Shown: positions 16,242-26,664, counted from the stretch's first letter. The stretch is 64,000 nt of DNA from Methylophilus sp. 14 (GCF_015354345.1 NZ_JADKYS010000006.1:1-64000), one strand, 5' to 3'. Made by a program: numbers and translations. The notes: generated by a model not told the origin, from the sequence alone.

Positions 16242-18911
16242 TTAGATCGTGGCCGGGTTGGCACGAGTAATGTCGATATTATATTTTTTAATCGCTTCAG
16301 TCGCTTTGGCCGCTGGCAGTTTGCCGTCGTCAGCCAGTGCTTTCAAGGCAGCCAGCACCACGTAGTAGCGGTCGACTTCAAAGAAGCTACGCAAGGCTTC
16401 ACGTGAGTCTGAGCGGCCATAACCATCGGTACCCAGGGCGACAAAGCGGTTAGGCACATAGTTGTGAATCTGGTCAGCAAACGAGCGCATGTAGTCAGTG
16501 GAGGCAATGACCGGACCTTCGGCTTTGGCCAGGGCTTGAGCGACATAGCTCAGTTTCGGTTTGGCTTCAGGGTTCAGCAGGTTGTGACGCTCGGCATCAA
16601 TGCCGTCGCGGCGCAACTCGGTAAAGCTGGTCACACTCCATACGTCGGCAGAGACGCCCCAATCTTTTTCCAGCAACTCGGCGGCGGCAATCACTTCACG
16701 CAGAATCACGCCGGAACCCATCAACTGCACTTTAGGACCTTTGGCTTTGGACTTGCTGAAGCTGTACATGCCTTTGAGGATGCCTTCGGCACTGCCTTCC
16801 GGCATCGCAGGGTGCGTGTAGTTTTCGTTCATCAGGGTGATGTAGTAATACACATCCTCCTGGTTTTGCACCATGCGGCGCATGCCTTCCTGAATGATCA
16901 CGGCCAGCTCGTAAGCAAACGTTGGATCGTAAGACACGCAGTTTGGAATCGTGGCTGACATCAGGTGGCTATGGCCATCTTCGTGCTGTAAACCTTCACC
17001 GTTCAAGGTGGTACGACCGGCGGTGGCACCCAACAGGAAGCCACGCGCACGGCTATCGCCAGCGGCCCAGGCAAAGTCGCCAATGCGCTGGAAGCCGAAC
17101 ATGGAGTAGTAGATGTAGAACGGAATCATCTGCGTGCCGGTGACGCTGTAAGACGTCGCGGCTGCTAGCCAGCTGGCAAATGAACCAGCTTCGTTAATGC
17201 CTTCTTCCAGAATCTGGCCGCTTTGTGATTCTTTATAGAACATCACCTGGTCTGAATCTTGTGGCTCATACAGTTGGCCAACAGAAGAGTAAATACCCAA
17301 TTGACGGAACATACCTTCCATACCGAAGGTACGCGCTTCGTCAGGCACGATAGGTACCACGTATTTACCGACTTGTTTGTCACGCACCAGGGTAGACAGG
17401 ATACGCACGAATGCCATAGTGGTCGAGATTTCACGCTCACCCGTTGCCCCCAGCATATTTTCAAATGCAGAGAGTTCAGGCACGGTCAGTTCGTTGCCTT
17501 TGCGGCGGCGGCTAGGCACAAAACCACCCAACGCAGAACGGCGTTCCATCATGTACTTGATTTCCGGGCTGTCTTCAGCCGGACGGTAGTAAGACAGGTT
17601 TTCTACCTGTTCATCCGTCAATGGCAGGTCAAAGCGGTCACGGAAAGCCTTGAGTGACGCGATATCCATGCTCTTTTGCTGGTGGGTGGTGTTCTGGCCT
17701 TCACCCGCTTCGCCCATGCCGTAGCCTTTGACGGTTTTGGCCAAAATGACGGTCGGCTGACCTTTGTGGTTCACCGCAGATTGGTAAGCCGCAAACACTT
17801 TGTGCGGATCGTGACCACCACGGTTCAGGCGCCAGATATCAGCGTCGGACATCGCGGCCACCATTTCACGCAGCTCAGGATATTTGCCAAAGAAGTGCTC
17901 GCGTGTGTACGCGCCACCTTTTTGCTTGAAGTTCTGGTATTCGCCATCCACACATTCTTCCATGCGCTTGCGCAGGATGCCGTCTTTGTCCATGGCCAGC
18001 AGTGGATCCCAGTAAGAACCCCAGATCACCTTGATCGCGTTCCAGCCTGCACCGCGGAAGTTGGATTCGAGTTCCTGGATAATCTTGCCGTTGCCGCGCA
18101 CCGGGCCATCCAGACGCTGCAAGTTACAGTTGATGACGAAAATCAGGTTGTCCAGGCCTTCACGTGCCGCCAGTGAGATTGCGCCTTGTGATTCTGGCTC
18201 GTCCATCTCGCCATCGCCGCAGAATACCCAGACCTTGCGGTCAGCCGTATCGGCAATGCCACGGTTGTGCAGGTATTTGAGGAAACGTGCCTGGTAGATA
18301 CCAGCCAATGGGCCCAGGCCCATGGACACGGTTGGGAACTGCCAGAAATCTGGCATCAACCAAGGGTGTGGGTAGCTGGATAAGCCATTGCCGCCGGTTT
18401 CCTGGCGGAAGTTGTCCATTTGCTCTTCAGAGATACGGCCTTCGAGGAAAGCACGTGCGTACACGCCTGGGGAGGAGTGACCCTGGAAGTAAATACAGTC
18501 GCCGCCAAAGCTTTCATTGGCTGCGCGGAAAAAGTGGTTAAAGCCAACGTCATACAATGTTGCTGCTGACTGGAAGCTGGCAATATGGCCGCCAATGCCT
18601 GGTGATTTTTCGTTGGCGCGCAAGACGGTCATGATCGCGTTCCAGCGGATCAGGGCGCGTACACGGCGTTCCATCTCCGGGTCACCTTGCAGTTTGCCCT
18701 GCAAGTGAGTAGGGATGGTGTTAACGTAAGCGGTCGTTGCTTTATAAGGCAAATGGCCGCCGGAACGGCGGGCCTGATCAATCATTGCTTCCAGCAGGAA
18801 GTGGGCACGTTCTGGCCCTTCATTCTCAATGACGGCACTGAGGGCTTCTAGCCATTCTTGCGTTTCTTGTGCGTCTGTTTCATTGAGGTGTGCTTGCGAA
18901 TGCGTTGCCAT
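16242..18911 (-). CDS. aceE: Pyruvate dehydrogenase E1, homodimeric
   Basis: E1 decarboxylates pyruvate with thiamine diphosphate and acetylates the lipoyl group of E2. The start is taken as ATG 18911-18909 (MATHSQAHLN), with GGAG 12 nt upstream, giving 889 aa, close to E. coli AceE (887). A longer frame from GTG 18974 would add 21 residues from a repeat-containing leader and is less likely. Visible signatures include FCGDGEMDEPES and the downstream NCNLQRLDGPVRGNGK of the ThDP-binding region, and QLEGEGLQHEDG-like GEGLQHEDGHSH further on. First gene of aceE-aceF. Confidence 0.95.
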   Translation of the reverse strand: MATHSQAHLNETDAQETQEWLEALSAVIENEGPERAHFLLEAMIDQARRSGGHLPYKATTAYVNTIPTHLQGKLQGDPEMERRVRALIRWNAIMTVLRANEKSPGIGGHIASFQSAATLYDVGFNHFFRAANESFGGDCIYFQGHSSPGVYARAFLEGRISEEQMDNFRQETGGNGLSSYPHPWLMPDFWQFPTVSMGLGPLAGIYQARFLKYLHNRGIADTADRKVWVFCGDGEMDEPESQGAISLAAREGLDNLIFVINCNLQRLDGPVRGNGKIIQELESNFRGAGWNAIKVIWGSYWDPLLAMDKDGILRKRMEECVDGEYQNFKQKGGAYTREHFFGKYPELREMVAAMSDADIWRLNRGGHDPHKVFAAYQSAVNHKGQPTVILAKTVKGYGMGEAGEGQNTTHQQKSMDIASLKAFRDRFDLPLTDEQVENLSYYRPAEDSPEIKYMMERRSALGGFVPSRRRKGNELTVPELSAFENMLGATGEREISTTMAFVRILSTLVRDKQVGKYVVPIVPDEARTFGMEGMFRQLGIYSSVGQLYEPQDSDQVMFYKESQSGQILEEGINEAGSFASWLAAATSYSVTGTQMIPFYIYYSMFGFQRIGDFAWAAGDSRARGFLLGATAGRTTLNGEGLQHEDGHSHLMSATIPNCVSYDPTFAYELAVIIQEGMRRMVQNQEDVYYYITLMNENYTHPAMPEGSAEGILKGMYSFSKSKAKGPKVQLMGSGVILREVIAAAELLEKDWGVSADVWSVTSFTELRRDGIDAERHNLLNPEAKPKLSYVAQALAKAEGPVIASTDYMRSFADQIHNYVPNRFVALGTDGYGRSDSREALRSFFEVDRYYVVLAALKALADDGKLPAAKATEAIKKYNIDITRANPATI

Positions 18912-18950
18912 GCGTGAGGATTCTCCGAGTTTTAAGTCGCTATGCGTATA

Positions 18951-18976
18951 ATCTAGCACTTTAGTATCTAGCACTT
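18951..18976. promoter_or_regulatory. Direct repeats in the aceE leader
   Basis: The 11-mer ATCTAGCACTT occurs at 18951-18961 and again at 18966-18976, a 15-bp period, just upstream of the chosen aceE start in the 312-bp gap to the divergent aminopeptidase gene. It could be a regulator site or a chance duplication. No PdhR-type palindrome was seen. The rest of the gap (18977-19223) holds no gene I can support. Confidence 0.3.
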
Positions 18977-19223
18977 AGCCATGCCCAGCGCTGAGAGAGT
19001 GTTGATTACCAAGAAGGGATTCCGAAATTGGATACTGCTTTTATGGTATCACGTTGCTGAATGTTATTGATGAATCTCAGCAACCTAGCTATTAGCTGTA
19101 AGTGTCTCTTTTTTGGCGCTTTTGGTCAAGTTTTGCATGTGTTGGACTTGCTTGATTACAGGCGTGTCCATAGACATTTGCTACGTTTATTTAATGTTTT
19201 ATATAAGAGTGTTTTATAACAAT

Positions 19224-20687
19224 ATGCGCATAGAGTGGTCCCAAACTTCCGAAGTGAATTCAAGCTTATTGTCAGGGTACGCCAGGCATATTCTGGTCGT
19301 GTTTGAAGAAAAATTACTGTCCTCAGTGCCGTTTACTGATGGCTTGGCAAGCCGGTTGCAACGCGCTGGCATGACTGTGGCAGATTTAAAAGACAAGCCA
19401 CTGACACTAGAATTGGCAGACGGTGCATTGGTTAGCCTGTGCCAGTTAGACGCAACGGCACCTACATTTACCTTGGCCACGGCACTGCGTGCGGCAGTCA
19501 AACCACTCTTGGCCGAGCATCCGGAACGGATTGCACTGGCAGTGATTGCCAAGAAACAGGCATCCCTGTTTGCCAGCCTGGCTGCCTATGTCACGCTGGT
19601 GAATGCGCAGGCACTGCCAGTGTTAAAGCAGAAAACATCCAGTCCAAAATTGCGTGACATCGGTGTGTTTGGCGTTGCGCATATTGACTGGAAAGAAGAA
19701 GTGACTGCGCTGGTTGCGGGCAACACGGTATGTCGCGCATTGACCATGACGCCGCCCAATATGTTGACGCCCGCGCTTTACCGGCAATGTTTGCAAACCA
19801 TGGCCAGTGAAAAAGGCTGGCAATATGCTGAATGGGACACCGATGCGCTCAGGCAATTGGGTGCGGGTGCCTTTGTGGCTGTCGCGCAAGGCTCTGAGCC
19901 GCAAGACGCCGCCATCGTTCAATTGTCTTACCGTCATCCGCAAGCCGAAAAAACACTGGCATTGGTGGGCAAAGGTATTTGTTTTGATACCGGTGGCCAT
20001 AATTTAAAGTCAGCCAAATATATGCAGGGCATGCACCAGGATATGAACGGCAGCGCGGTGGCGGTCGGGGTGTTACAGGCTATCAGTGCGCAGCAGTTGC
20101 CAATCAATGTCGATTGCTGGCTGGCCCTGGCGCAAAACCATATTGGCCCCAATGCTTATAAACAAAATGATGTGATTACTGCGCTCAATGGCATGACGAT
20201 TGAAATCGTGCACACCGACGCCGAAGGTCGTATGGTGCTGGCGGATACCTTAACGCTGGCCAGCCGCGGCAAACCCGATGTGATGATTGATTATGCAACG
20301 CTGACAGGTAGCATGCAAACCGCGTTGGGCTCACGCATGAGCGGCATTGTGGCTAATCAGGCTGCCTTGGCACAGCAAATGGTAGAGGCGGGCGCAGCCA
20401 GTGGTGAGCGCGTGGTGGCTTTCCCGTATGCTGCGGATTACGACAGCGCACTGGATAGTGAGATTGCTGATATTAAGCAGTGCACCATGGATAGCGATGC
20501 CGACCATATGCTGGCGGCGCGATTTTTAGGCAAGTTTATTGAGGGCGATGTGGATTGGTGCCATATTGATCTGTCTTCTTACAGCCATAAAGATGGCCTG
20601 GGCGCCGTGGCCAGCGAGGTGAACGGCTTTGGTGTCGCGCTCACCTTGCAATGGTTACAGGCTTTTATGGCAAGCAAAGGGCGTTAA
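19224..20687 (+). CDS. M17 leucyl aminopeptidase family protein
   Basis: The start is placed at ATG 19224 (MRIEWSQTSE), because the in-frame codons upstream encode an unlikely hydrophobic Cys-rich stretch. The 487-aa product has the two-metal M17 signatures: GKGICFDTGGHNLKS (metal Lys and Asp), HQDMNGSAVAVG and HTDAEGRMVLADTL, the last matching the family NTDAEGR motif with H for N. M17 enzymes release N-terminal residues from peptides in the cytoplasm. It is more divergent than standard PepA, so substrate range is open. Its stop overlaps the stop of the convergent SQR gene (TTAA, 20684-20687). Confidence 0.88.
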   Translation: MRIEWSQTSEVNSSLLSGYARHILVVFEEKLLSSVPFTDGLASRLQRAGMTVADLKDKPLTLELADGALVSLCQLDATAPTFTLATALRAAVKPLLAEHPERIALAVIAKKQASLFASLAAYVTLVNAQALPVLKQKTSSPKLRDIGVFGVAHIDWKEEVTALVAGNTVCRALTMTPPNMLTPALYRQCLQTMASEKGWQYAEWDTDALRQLGAGAFVAVAQGSEPQDAAIVQLSYRHPQAEKTLALVGKGICFDTGGHNLKSAKYMQGMHQDMNGSAVAVGVLQAISAQQLPINVDCWLALAQNHIGPNAYKQNDVITALNGMTIEIVHTDAEGRMVLADTLTLASRGKPDVMIDYATLTGSMQTALGSRMSGIVANQAALAQQMVEAGAASGERVVAFPYAADYDSALDSEIADIKQCTMDSDADHMLAARFLGKFIEGDVDWCHIDLSSYSHKDGLGAVASEVNGFGVALTLQWLQAFMASKGR

Positions 20688-21910
20688 CCGCAGGCGCCGC
20701 AGCGTGCCAGCCATTCACGGCCCTTGAGCATCAGGTGCCAGTAAAGCGGTGGTAACACATATTTTTTGAGCAGCCATGCAGTGCGGCGCGGCTTGGTCGA
20801 GTCCCACGGGAAGGTCGGCACGATTTTTCCGCCATAGCCAAATTCGGCCAGGATGATTTTGCCTTTTTCTACCGTCAGTGGGCAGGAGCCGTAGCCGTCA
20901 TAACGCGAAGGCAGGGCTTGCCCGGCACGGGCTGCCAGCAGGTTTTCGGCAGCGATCACTACTTGCTTGCGTGCGGCGGCGGCTGTTTTAGCATTCGGCG
21001 TGTTGGTGCAATCGCCAACACCAAAAATCTCCGGATAGCGCATATGTTGCAGGCTGTGCTGGTCAACCTCTACCCAGCCATCGGCATTGGCTAGTGGGCT
21101 TTGTTTGATGAAGTCTGGCGCAATTTGTGGTGGCACGACATGCAGTAAATCAAAGGTTTCGCTAACCCGACTCACATTGCCTTCGGCATCCTTGATATTA
21201 AACCAGGCGGTTTTGCCCGGGCCATCGACCTCGACCAGCGTGCTGTTCAAATGCAAGTCCACCTGGTAGCGACGGATATACTGCATTAAAGGCTCTATAT
21301 ATTCTTTGACGCCAAACAGCGTCGGCGTCGCGCTGTAGAACGAGGCTTTAATATTGCCCAAGCGACCTTTACCCAGCCATTCGGCACAGGATAAATACAG
21401 GGCTTTTTGTGGCGCGCCTGCACATTTAATTGGCATTGGTGGTTGGGTAAACAAGGCTTTGCCTGATTGCAATTGTTGCACCAGTTGCCAGGTGTAAGGC
21501 GCCAGGTCAAAGCGATAATTAGAGGTCACACCATGTTTGCCCAGTGTCTCTGGCAAGCCTTTAATGCCTGCCCAGTTGAGCGTCAAGCCAGCCGCAACCA
21601 CTAATTGCGCATATTGAATCGTGCCTAGTTTATCGGTAATGACCTGTTTTTGTTCTGGTTCGAACTTGGTTGCTGAGGCTTGCAACCAGGTGATGCCTGC
21701 GGGAATGCAGTCAGCCATGGCGCGCACTGTTTTTTGAGCCTCAAACTCACCGGCACCGACTAGTGTCCAGGCAGGCTGGTAAAAGTGCTGGTCAGACGGT
21801 TCTATGATGGCAATGTTGAGTGCTGGGGCGCGTTTTTTCAGGCTAGCAGCGATGGCGCAGCCAGCGGCACCGCCGCCTACAATGACAATGTCAAATTTGG
21901 ATGTACTCAT
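20684..21910 (-). CDS. SQR-like NAD(P)/FAD-dependent oxidoreductase
   Basis: The 408-aa product begins with an FAD Rossmann motif (IVIVGGGAAGCAIAASL) and follows sulfide:quinone oxidoreductases in layout, with HFYQPAWTLVG near residue 42, Cys163 in IKCAGAPQKA and Cys343 in GYGSCPLTVE. These are the positions of the two redox cysteines that bridge sulfur in SQR. The basic/hydrophobic C-terminus (LLKKYVLPPLYWHLML) would associate with the membrane. It is the third gene behind a BigR-like repressor and a DUF442 protein, a known sulfide-detoxification arrangement, so sulfide oxidation into the quinone pool is the likely role. Confidence 0.85.
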   Translation of the reverse strand: MSTSKFDIVIVGGGAAGCAIAASLKKRAPALNIAIIEPSDQHFYQPAWTLVGAGEFEAQKTVRAMADCIPAGITWLQASATKFEPEQKQVITDKLGTIQYAQLVVAAGLTLNWAGIKGLPETLGKHGVTSNYRFDLAPYTWQLVQQLQSGKALFTQPPMPIKCAGAPQKALYLSCAEWLGKGRLGNIKASFYSATPTLFGVKEYIEPLMQYIRRYQVDLHLNSTLVEVDGPGKTAWFNIKDAEGNVSRVSETFDLLHVVPPQIAPDFIKQSPLANADGWVEVDQHSLQHMRYPEIFGVGDCTNTPNAKTAAAARKQVVIAAENLLAARAGQALPSRYDGYGSCPLTVEKGKIILAEFGYGGKIVPTFPWDSTKPRRTAWLLKKYVLPPLYWHLMLKGREWLARCGACG

Positions 21911-21946
21911 GGGATTGATTGATCTTGCTTTCTGCGTTGTTGTTAT

Positions 21947-22366
21947 TTAATCGTTAAACCAGTTTTTGACTTTATTAATCAAGCCATCTTGTGCCGCGGG
22001 CTGGCTGCAACAGGCGGGTTTGCTTGCTGCTGGCGCCTGTGAGGCCAGTTGATACACTTGATTGGCGCGGTTGCCTGTGCGGCAAAACCCGAGTACCGGG
22101 CCTGGATGTGCGCTTAATAAGGCCTGTAATTGTTGCGCGTGAGCGGGTTGGATCTGGTTAGGCAGCACCGGGATATGTGCGTAAGCCATGCCCAGCGCCG
22201 CTGCTTTTGCAGCGAGGGTGGCGTTAGTGGGTTGCGACTCGCCGCCTTCGCCATCGGGCCTGAAATTCACCACCAGCGTGATGCCTTGTGCGGCCAGTGT
22301 GTCCAAATCAGATGCAGTTAACTGGTCGCTGATACTGTAGCGTTGATCTATTGTTTTAATATCCAT
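21947..22366 (-). CDS. DUF442 (Blh-type) phosphatase-fold sulfur protein
   Basis: The start is set at ATG 22366 (MDIKTIDQRY); a longer frame would overlap the repressor gene. The 139-aa product has the fold of the beta-lactamase-hydrolase-like N-terminal domain, with VVNFRPDGEGG and the Cys loop FCRTGNRA. In Xylella and Agrobacterium the Blh protein, partly a persulfide dioxygenase, is controlled by BigR; here only the DUF442 domain is present, with an extra C-terminal segment carrying a CC pair (PACCSQP). It probably handles persulfide sulfur (inference). It lies between the ArsR and SQR genes, 36 nt from the latter. Confidence 0.82.
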   Translation of the reverse strand: MDIKTIDQRYSISDQLTASDLDTLAAQGITLVVNFRPDGEGGESQPTNATLAAKAAALGMAYAHIPVLPNQIQPAHAQQLQALLSAHPGPVLGFCRTGNRANQVYQLASQAPAASKPACCSQPAAQDGLINKVKNWFND

Positions 22367-22410
22367 ATATTTTAATGTCCATGCGTTTTCAAATCTTAGG
22401 TTTAAAGTGC

Positions 22411-22776
22411 CTATGCGCTTTTGAGTTGTGCGGTCTCTGTCTTTTGGGAAAACGCCTGCTTTTGGCAAAATTCGCGATGTAGCACCTGAATCACCGCCAG
22501 GGCTGCTGGGCTGCCTATGCTGTAAAACACATTTTTGCCTTCACGCCGCGTGCTGACCAGTTGCGCCTCGCGTAATACGGTTAATTGTTGCGACAGGCTG
22601 GGTTGCCTCAAATTCAGCCTGGTTTCCAGCTCGCTGACCGACTTCTCGCCCTGTGATAATTGACATAGCAGCATCAACCGATCAGTGTTCGCCATTGCTT
22701 TCATCAACTGGCTGGCCTGATCGGCTGAGGCTCTTAACTGGTCAAAAAGATCCACCGCAATATCCGACGTTTGCAT
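22411..22776 (-). CDS. BigR/SqrR-like ArsR-family repressor
   Basis: The 121-aa product is a winged-helix ArsR protein (recognition region LRQPSLSQQLTVLREAQLV, wing TRREGKNVFYSI). It carries two cysteines, Cys38 in LMLLCQL and Cys104 in REFCQK, in the places used by BigR and SqrR to form a polysulfide bridge and release DNA. This points to a repressor lifted by reactive sulfur. It heads the operon with the DUF442 and SQR genes, and a Crp/Fnr gene diverges upstream. Another ArsR ligand cannot be ruled out, but metal-site motifs (CVC) are absent. Confidence 0.85.
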   Translation of the reverse strand: MQTSDIAVDLFDQLRASADQASQLMKAMANTDRLMLLCQLSQGEKSVSELETRLNLRQPSLSQQLTVLREAQLVSTRREGKNVFYSIGSPAALAVIQVLHREFCQKQAFSQKTETAQLKSA

Positions 22777-22819
22777 AATACCCCTTGAATTATCATTTAT
22801 TTTTTATACTATTTATACG

Positions 22820-22903
22820 TTGAAATTCAATCATAAACCTGTTGTCACAGATTGTGTACGCTTTAACACAGTTGTGGTTGCTAGTGAACATGATTTGAAA
22901 TCA
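22820..22903. promoter_or_regulatory. Two related palindromes in the repressor-Crp/Fnr intergenic region
   Basis: TTGAAATTCAA (22820-22830) and TGATTTGAAATCA (22891-22903) are odd-length inverted repeats in the AT-rich gap between the divergent ArsR and Crp/Fnr genes. They resemble operators for an ArsR dimer or an FNR-like protein; the second has TGAT and ATCA half-sites but 5 rather than the usual 4 bases between them. Which protein binds which site is unknown. Confidence 0.4.
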
Positions 22904-23008
22904 ATCTATGGTAAAGTTTGTCGCACAAATTAAAAGTGAGAGGCCATTGTGGTGGCCCTCACCGTTACAAAAAACACTGGCACAATAAAAACACTGGGGA
23001 TTATCGGG

Positions 23009-23674
23009 ATGATGCAATCACTTTCATGGATCAGCTTGTTTCCGGAACTGGAAGCACTGGACGACACGGCTAAAAAACTGCTCACGCAATATGCACGCAT
23101 TGTGGAGGCGCCGATTGGCACTATCGGTTATCGCGAAGGCGATCACTGTGGTGGCTATGTGCTGCGACTCAAAGGCCGTTCGCGCGTGTATAAAATGTCT
23201 GCCAGCGGTCGCGAAATCGTGTTGTACCGCGTGGGCGCCGGTGAAACCTGTGTGATTACCACCACGTGCTTGCTAGGCAATAGCCAATATCCGGCCTCGA
23301 CCATTGTCGAAGAGGAAATCCAGGATGTGATTGTGCCTGACACCACCTTTCACAAGCTGATGATTGATTCGCCGGTGTTCCGGCAATATGTGATGCAAAA
23401 CTATGGTGCCCTGATCAGTGATTTGATCGTGTTGCTGGATGAAGTGGCTTTTCAAACGCTGGATGCGCGCTTAGCCAAGTGGTTGCTCGATATGGGTAAC
23501 AACACCATTCAACGCACGCACCAGCAAATTGCCGATGAGTTGGGTACCGCGCGTGAGGTGATCAGCCGCCAGTTGAAACGCCTGGAGCAAAAAGGCTGGT
23601 TGACCATGGGGCGCGGCGTCATCGAAATCCAGCAGCGCGGTGAATTACTCAAACTGGCTAACAGCGGCCAGTAA
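23009..23674 (+). CDS. Crp/Fnr-family regulator, cysteine-bearing
   Basis: The start is taken near 23009 (tandem ATGs, MMQSLSWISL); the upstream GTG frame lacks a clear ribosome site. The 221-aa product has an N-terminal cyclic-nucleotide-like beta-barrel (about 15-130) and a C-terminal HTH (THQQIADELGTAREVISRQL). The barrel holds several cysteines (GDHCGGY and ETCVITTTC), so a redox, sulfur or Fe-S signal is plausible; it lacks the classic FNR N-terminal Cys cluster. It diverges from the sulfide operon and may regulate it. The ligand cannot be deduced. Confidence 0.82.
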   Translation: MMQSLSWISLFPELEALDDTAKKLLTQYARIVEAPIGTIGYREGDHCGGYVLRLKGRSRVYKMSASGREIVLYRVGAGETCVITTTCLLGNSQYPASTIVEEEIQDVIVPDTTFHKLMIDSPVFRQYVMQNYGALISDLIVLLDEVAFQTLDARLAKWLLDMGNNTIQRTHQQIADELGTAREVISRQLKRLEQKGWLTMGRGVIEIQQRGELLKLANSGQ

Positions 23675-23800
23675 GCTTCGTATCTGGCCGGATACAAAAT
23701 TCTCCCGGCTTCGATACATCCTCGCGTCATCTCTCATGATTGAATGCACGTTAACAAGATAACTGCAGTGAGCAGTGTGCTTCAAGAGAGGAAAACGAGC

Positions 23801-24394
23801 ATGCGTAAATTAATCTTATCCAGTATGGTGATGATGGCGGCGAGCCAGGCAGCGTTTGCCGATGCAGAATATATTGACCGGGCCAGAGTGCTGACGGTCG
23901 CACCGCAAGTGCAGCAAATCAACCAGCCACGCCAGGAATGCCATACCGAATATGTGCGTGAAAGTGTGTATGAGTCTAATCGCTCTAATACGGGGGCAAT
24001 TGTCGGTGGGGTGGCCGGTGGATTATTGGGCAGCACCATCGGTCGCGGTAACGGCCGTATCGCCGCCGCCGCGGTCGGTGCCGGTGTCGGCGCGATTGTG
24101 GGTGACCGTGTCGGCAACCAGAATAGCTATGGTAACGAACGCATTGTCACGCGCCCGGTTGAGCAATGTGTGATGGTAGACCAATGGCAAACCGTGACTA
24201 CCGGCTATGTAGTGAATTACGAATATCAGGGCCGTCAATATTCGACCATGATGGACCGGGACCCGGGCCCGGTGCTGGATGTGGCCGTGTCAGTCAGACC
24301 GAATGTGGTGCAGATTCAACCGATGCCAGTGCCAGGATACCGTCCGGCGGCGATGCGAGGCCGTGGGCCGCATCAGCATCGTCAATATTGGTAA
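23801..24394 (+). CDS. Glycine-zipper envelope protein
   Basis: The start is ATG 23801, behind AGAGAGGAAAA. The 197-aa product has a signal peptide (MRKLILSSMVMMAASQAAFA), a glycine-zipper double segment (GAIVGGVAGGLLGSTIG and AAAVGAGVGAIVGDRVG, about 70-110), and a C-terminal domain with TTGYVVNYEYQGRQ as in the 2TM glycine-zipper / SlyB-like group. Such proteins sit in the outer membrane or periplasm and affect envelope integrity; the specific role is unknown. Two Cys (QECH and EQCV) flank the zipper. A terminator follows. Confidence 0.8.
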   Translation: MRKLILSSMVMMAASQAAFADAEYIDRARVLTVAPQVQQINQPRQECHTEYVRESVYESNRSNTGAIVGGVAGGLLGSTIGRGNGRIAAAAVGAGVGAIVGDRVGNQNSYGNERIVTRPVEQCVMVDQWQTVTTGYVVNYEYQGRQYSTMMDRDPGPVLDVAVSVRPNVVQIQPMPVPGYRPAAMRGRGPHQHRQYW

Positions 24395-24412
24395 TGAGGT
24401 GTGATGAATAAG

Positions 24413-24443
24413 CGCGATGCCAGTGAATGGCATCGCGTTTTTT
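24413..24443 (+). terminator. Terminator after the glycine-zipper gene
   Basis: A perfect 10-bp stem CGCGATGCCA / TGGCATCGCG with loop GTGAA is followed by TTTTTT. It overlaps the last codon of the convergent Smr gene by two bases. Confidence 0.85.
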
Positions 24444-24987
24444 ATGCTTTAAGCAGCACGATCACTGCGCCGCTGCCGCCATCCGTGGCGCGTGCCTGCG
24501 CATAGGCAATCACTTCGTCTTTTTGCATCAGCCAGTTACGTAATTTGTGTTTGAGTACCGGCTCTTTATTGCGTGAGCCCAGGCCTTTACCATGCACAAT
24601 CCGCACACAACGCAAGCCGCGCTTTTTGCAATCAGCAATAAATTCTGAGACATATAACCTGGCTTCGTCACTAATCAGGCCATGCAGGTCTATATGCGCT
24701 TGTACCACCCAATGGCCACGGCGCAGCTTGCTCAACACCATGGGCGATTGGCCTTCACGCAAATAAAGTAATTCTTCGCCGCTTTCGAGCTCGTGGGCTG
24801 GAATGTAATGATCGCTGAGTGAGTCGACCAGCGCCTGCTGTTCGTCCCTGATCAATTGCCGTGGGATAGGCTTGGGTTTTTTAGGGGCGTGAGAAATACG
24901 GTTGGTTTTCACCGGGCGCGCGCCTTTCACTGCTTCGTGAAACAGTGAAACATCATCTTCCTCTTTGTCCGGTAACTCGTTTGACAT
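24442..24987 (-). CDS. Smr-domain protein
   Basis: The 181-aa product has a charged, Lys/Pro-rich N-terminus (KKPKPIPRQLIRDEQQ) and a C-terminal Smr domain (about 95-180) with the motifs DLHGL and VHGKGLGS, which mark the small-MutS-related fold with nicking endonuclease activity in MutS2 and stand-alone Smr proteins. E. coli SmrB acts on mRNA at collided ribosomes; which role applies here is unknown. It lies downstream of trxB on the same strand but a terminator separates them. Confidence 0.85.
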   Translation of the reverse strand: MSNELPDKEEDDVSLFHEAVKGARPVKTNRISHAPKKPKPIPRQLIRDEQQALVDSLSDHYIPAHELESGEELLYLREGQSPMVLSKLRRGHWVVQAHIDLHGLISDEARLYVSEFIADCKKRGLRCVRIVHGKGLGSRNKEPVLKHKLRNWLMQKDEVIAYAQARATDGGSGAVIVLLKA

Positions 24988-25004
24988 GCTGTAATTTTAA
25001 AATA

Positions 25005-25027
25005 AAAAAGCGCACCGGGGTGCGCTT
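25005..25027 (-). terminator. Terminator after trxB
   Basis: On the minus strand, the stem AAGCGCACC / GGTGCGCTT is followed by a TTTTTTATT run. It lies 20 nt after the trxB stop and upstream of the Smr gene. Confidence 0.8.
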
Positions 25028-25047
25028 CTTCATGTCTTACCTCGGAT

Positions 25048-26554
<1,507 letters not shown>

Positions 26555-26664
26555 ACAGGGCTCCTTATTGTCGTTGAATGTATTTTAAAAGCTAGAGTGG
26601 CTGTGTGCAATTTGATTTTGTTATAATCATTTAAGTTCACTCTTGCAGAGAAAGAGACAACATA

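Noticed and set aside
18912-18974. GTG start extending AceE by 21 residues
   Set aside because: The extension is in a repeat-bearing leader and has no family match; ATG 18911 gives a length near that of E. coli AceE.
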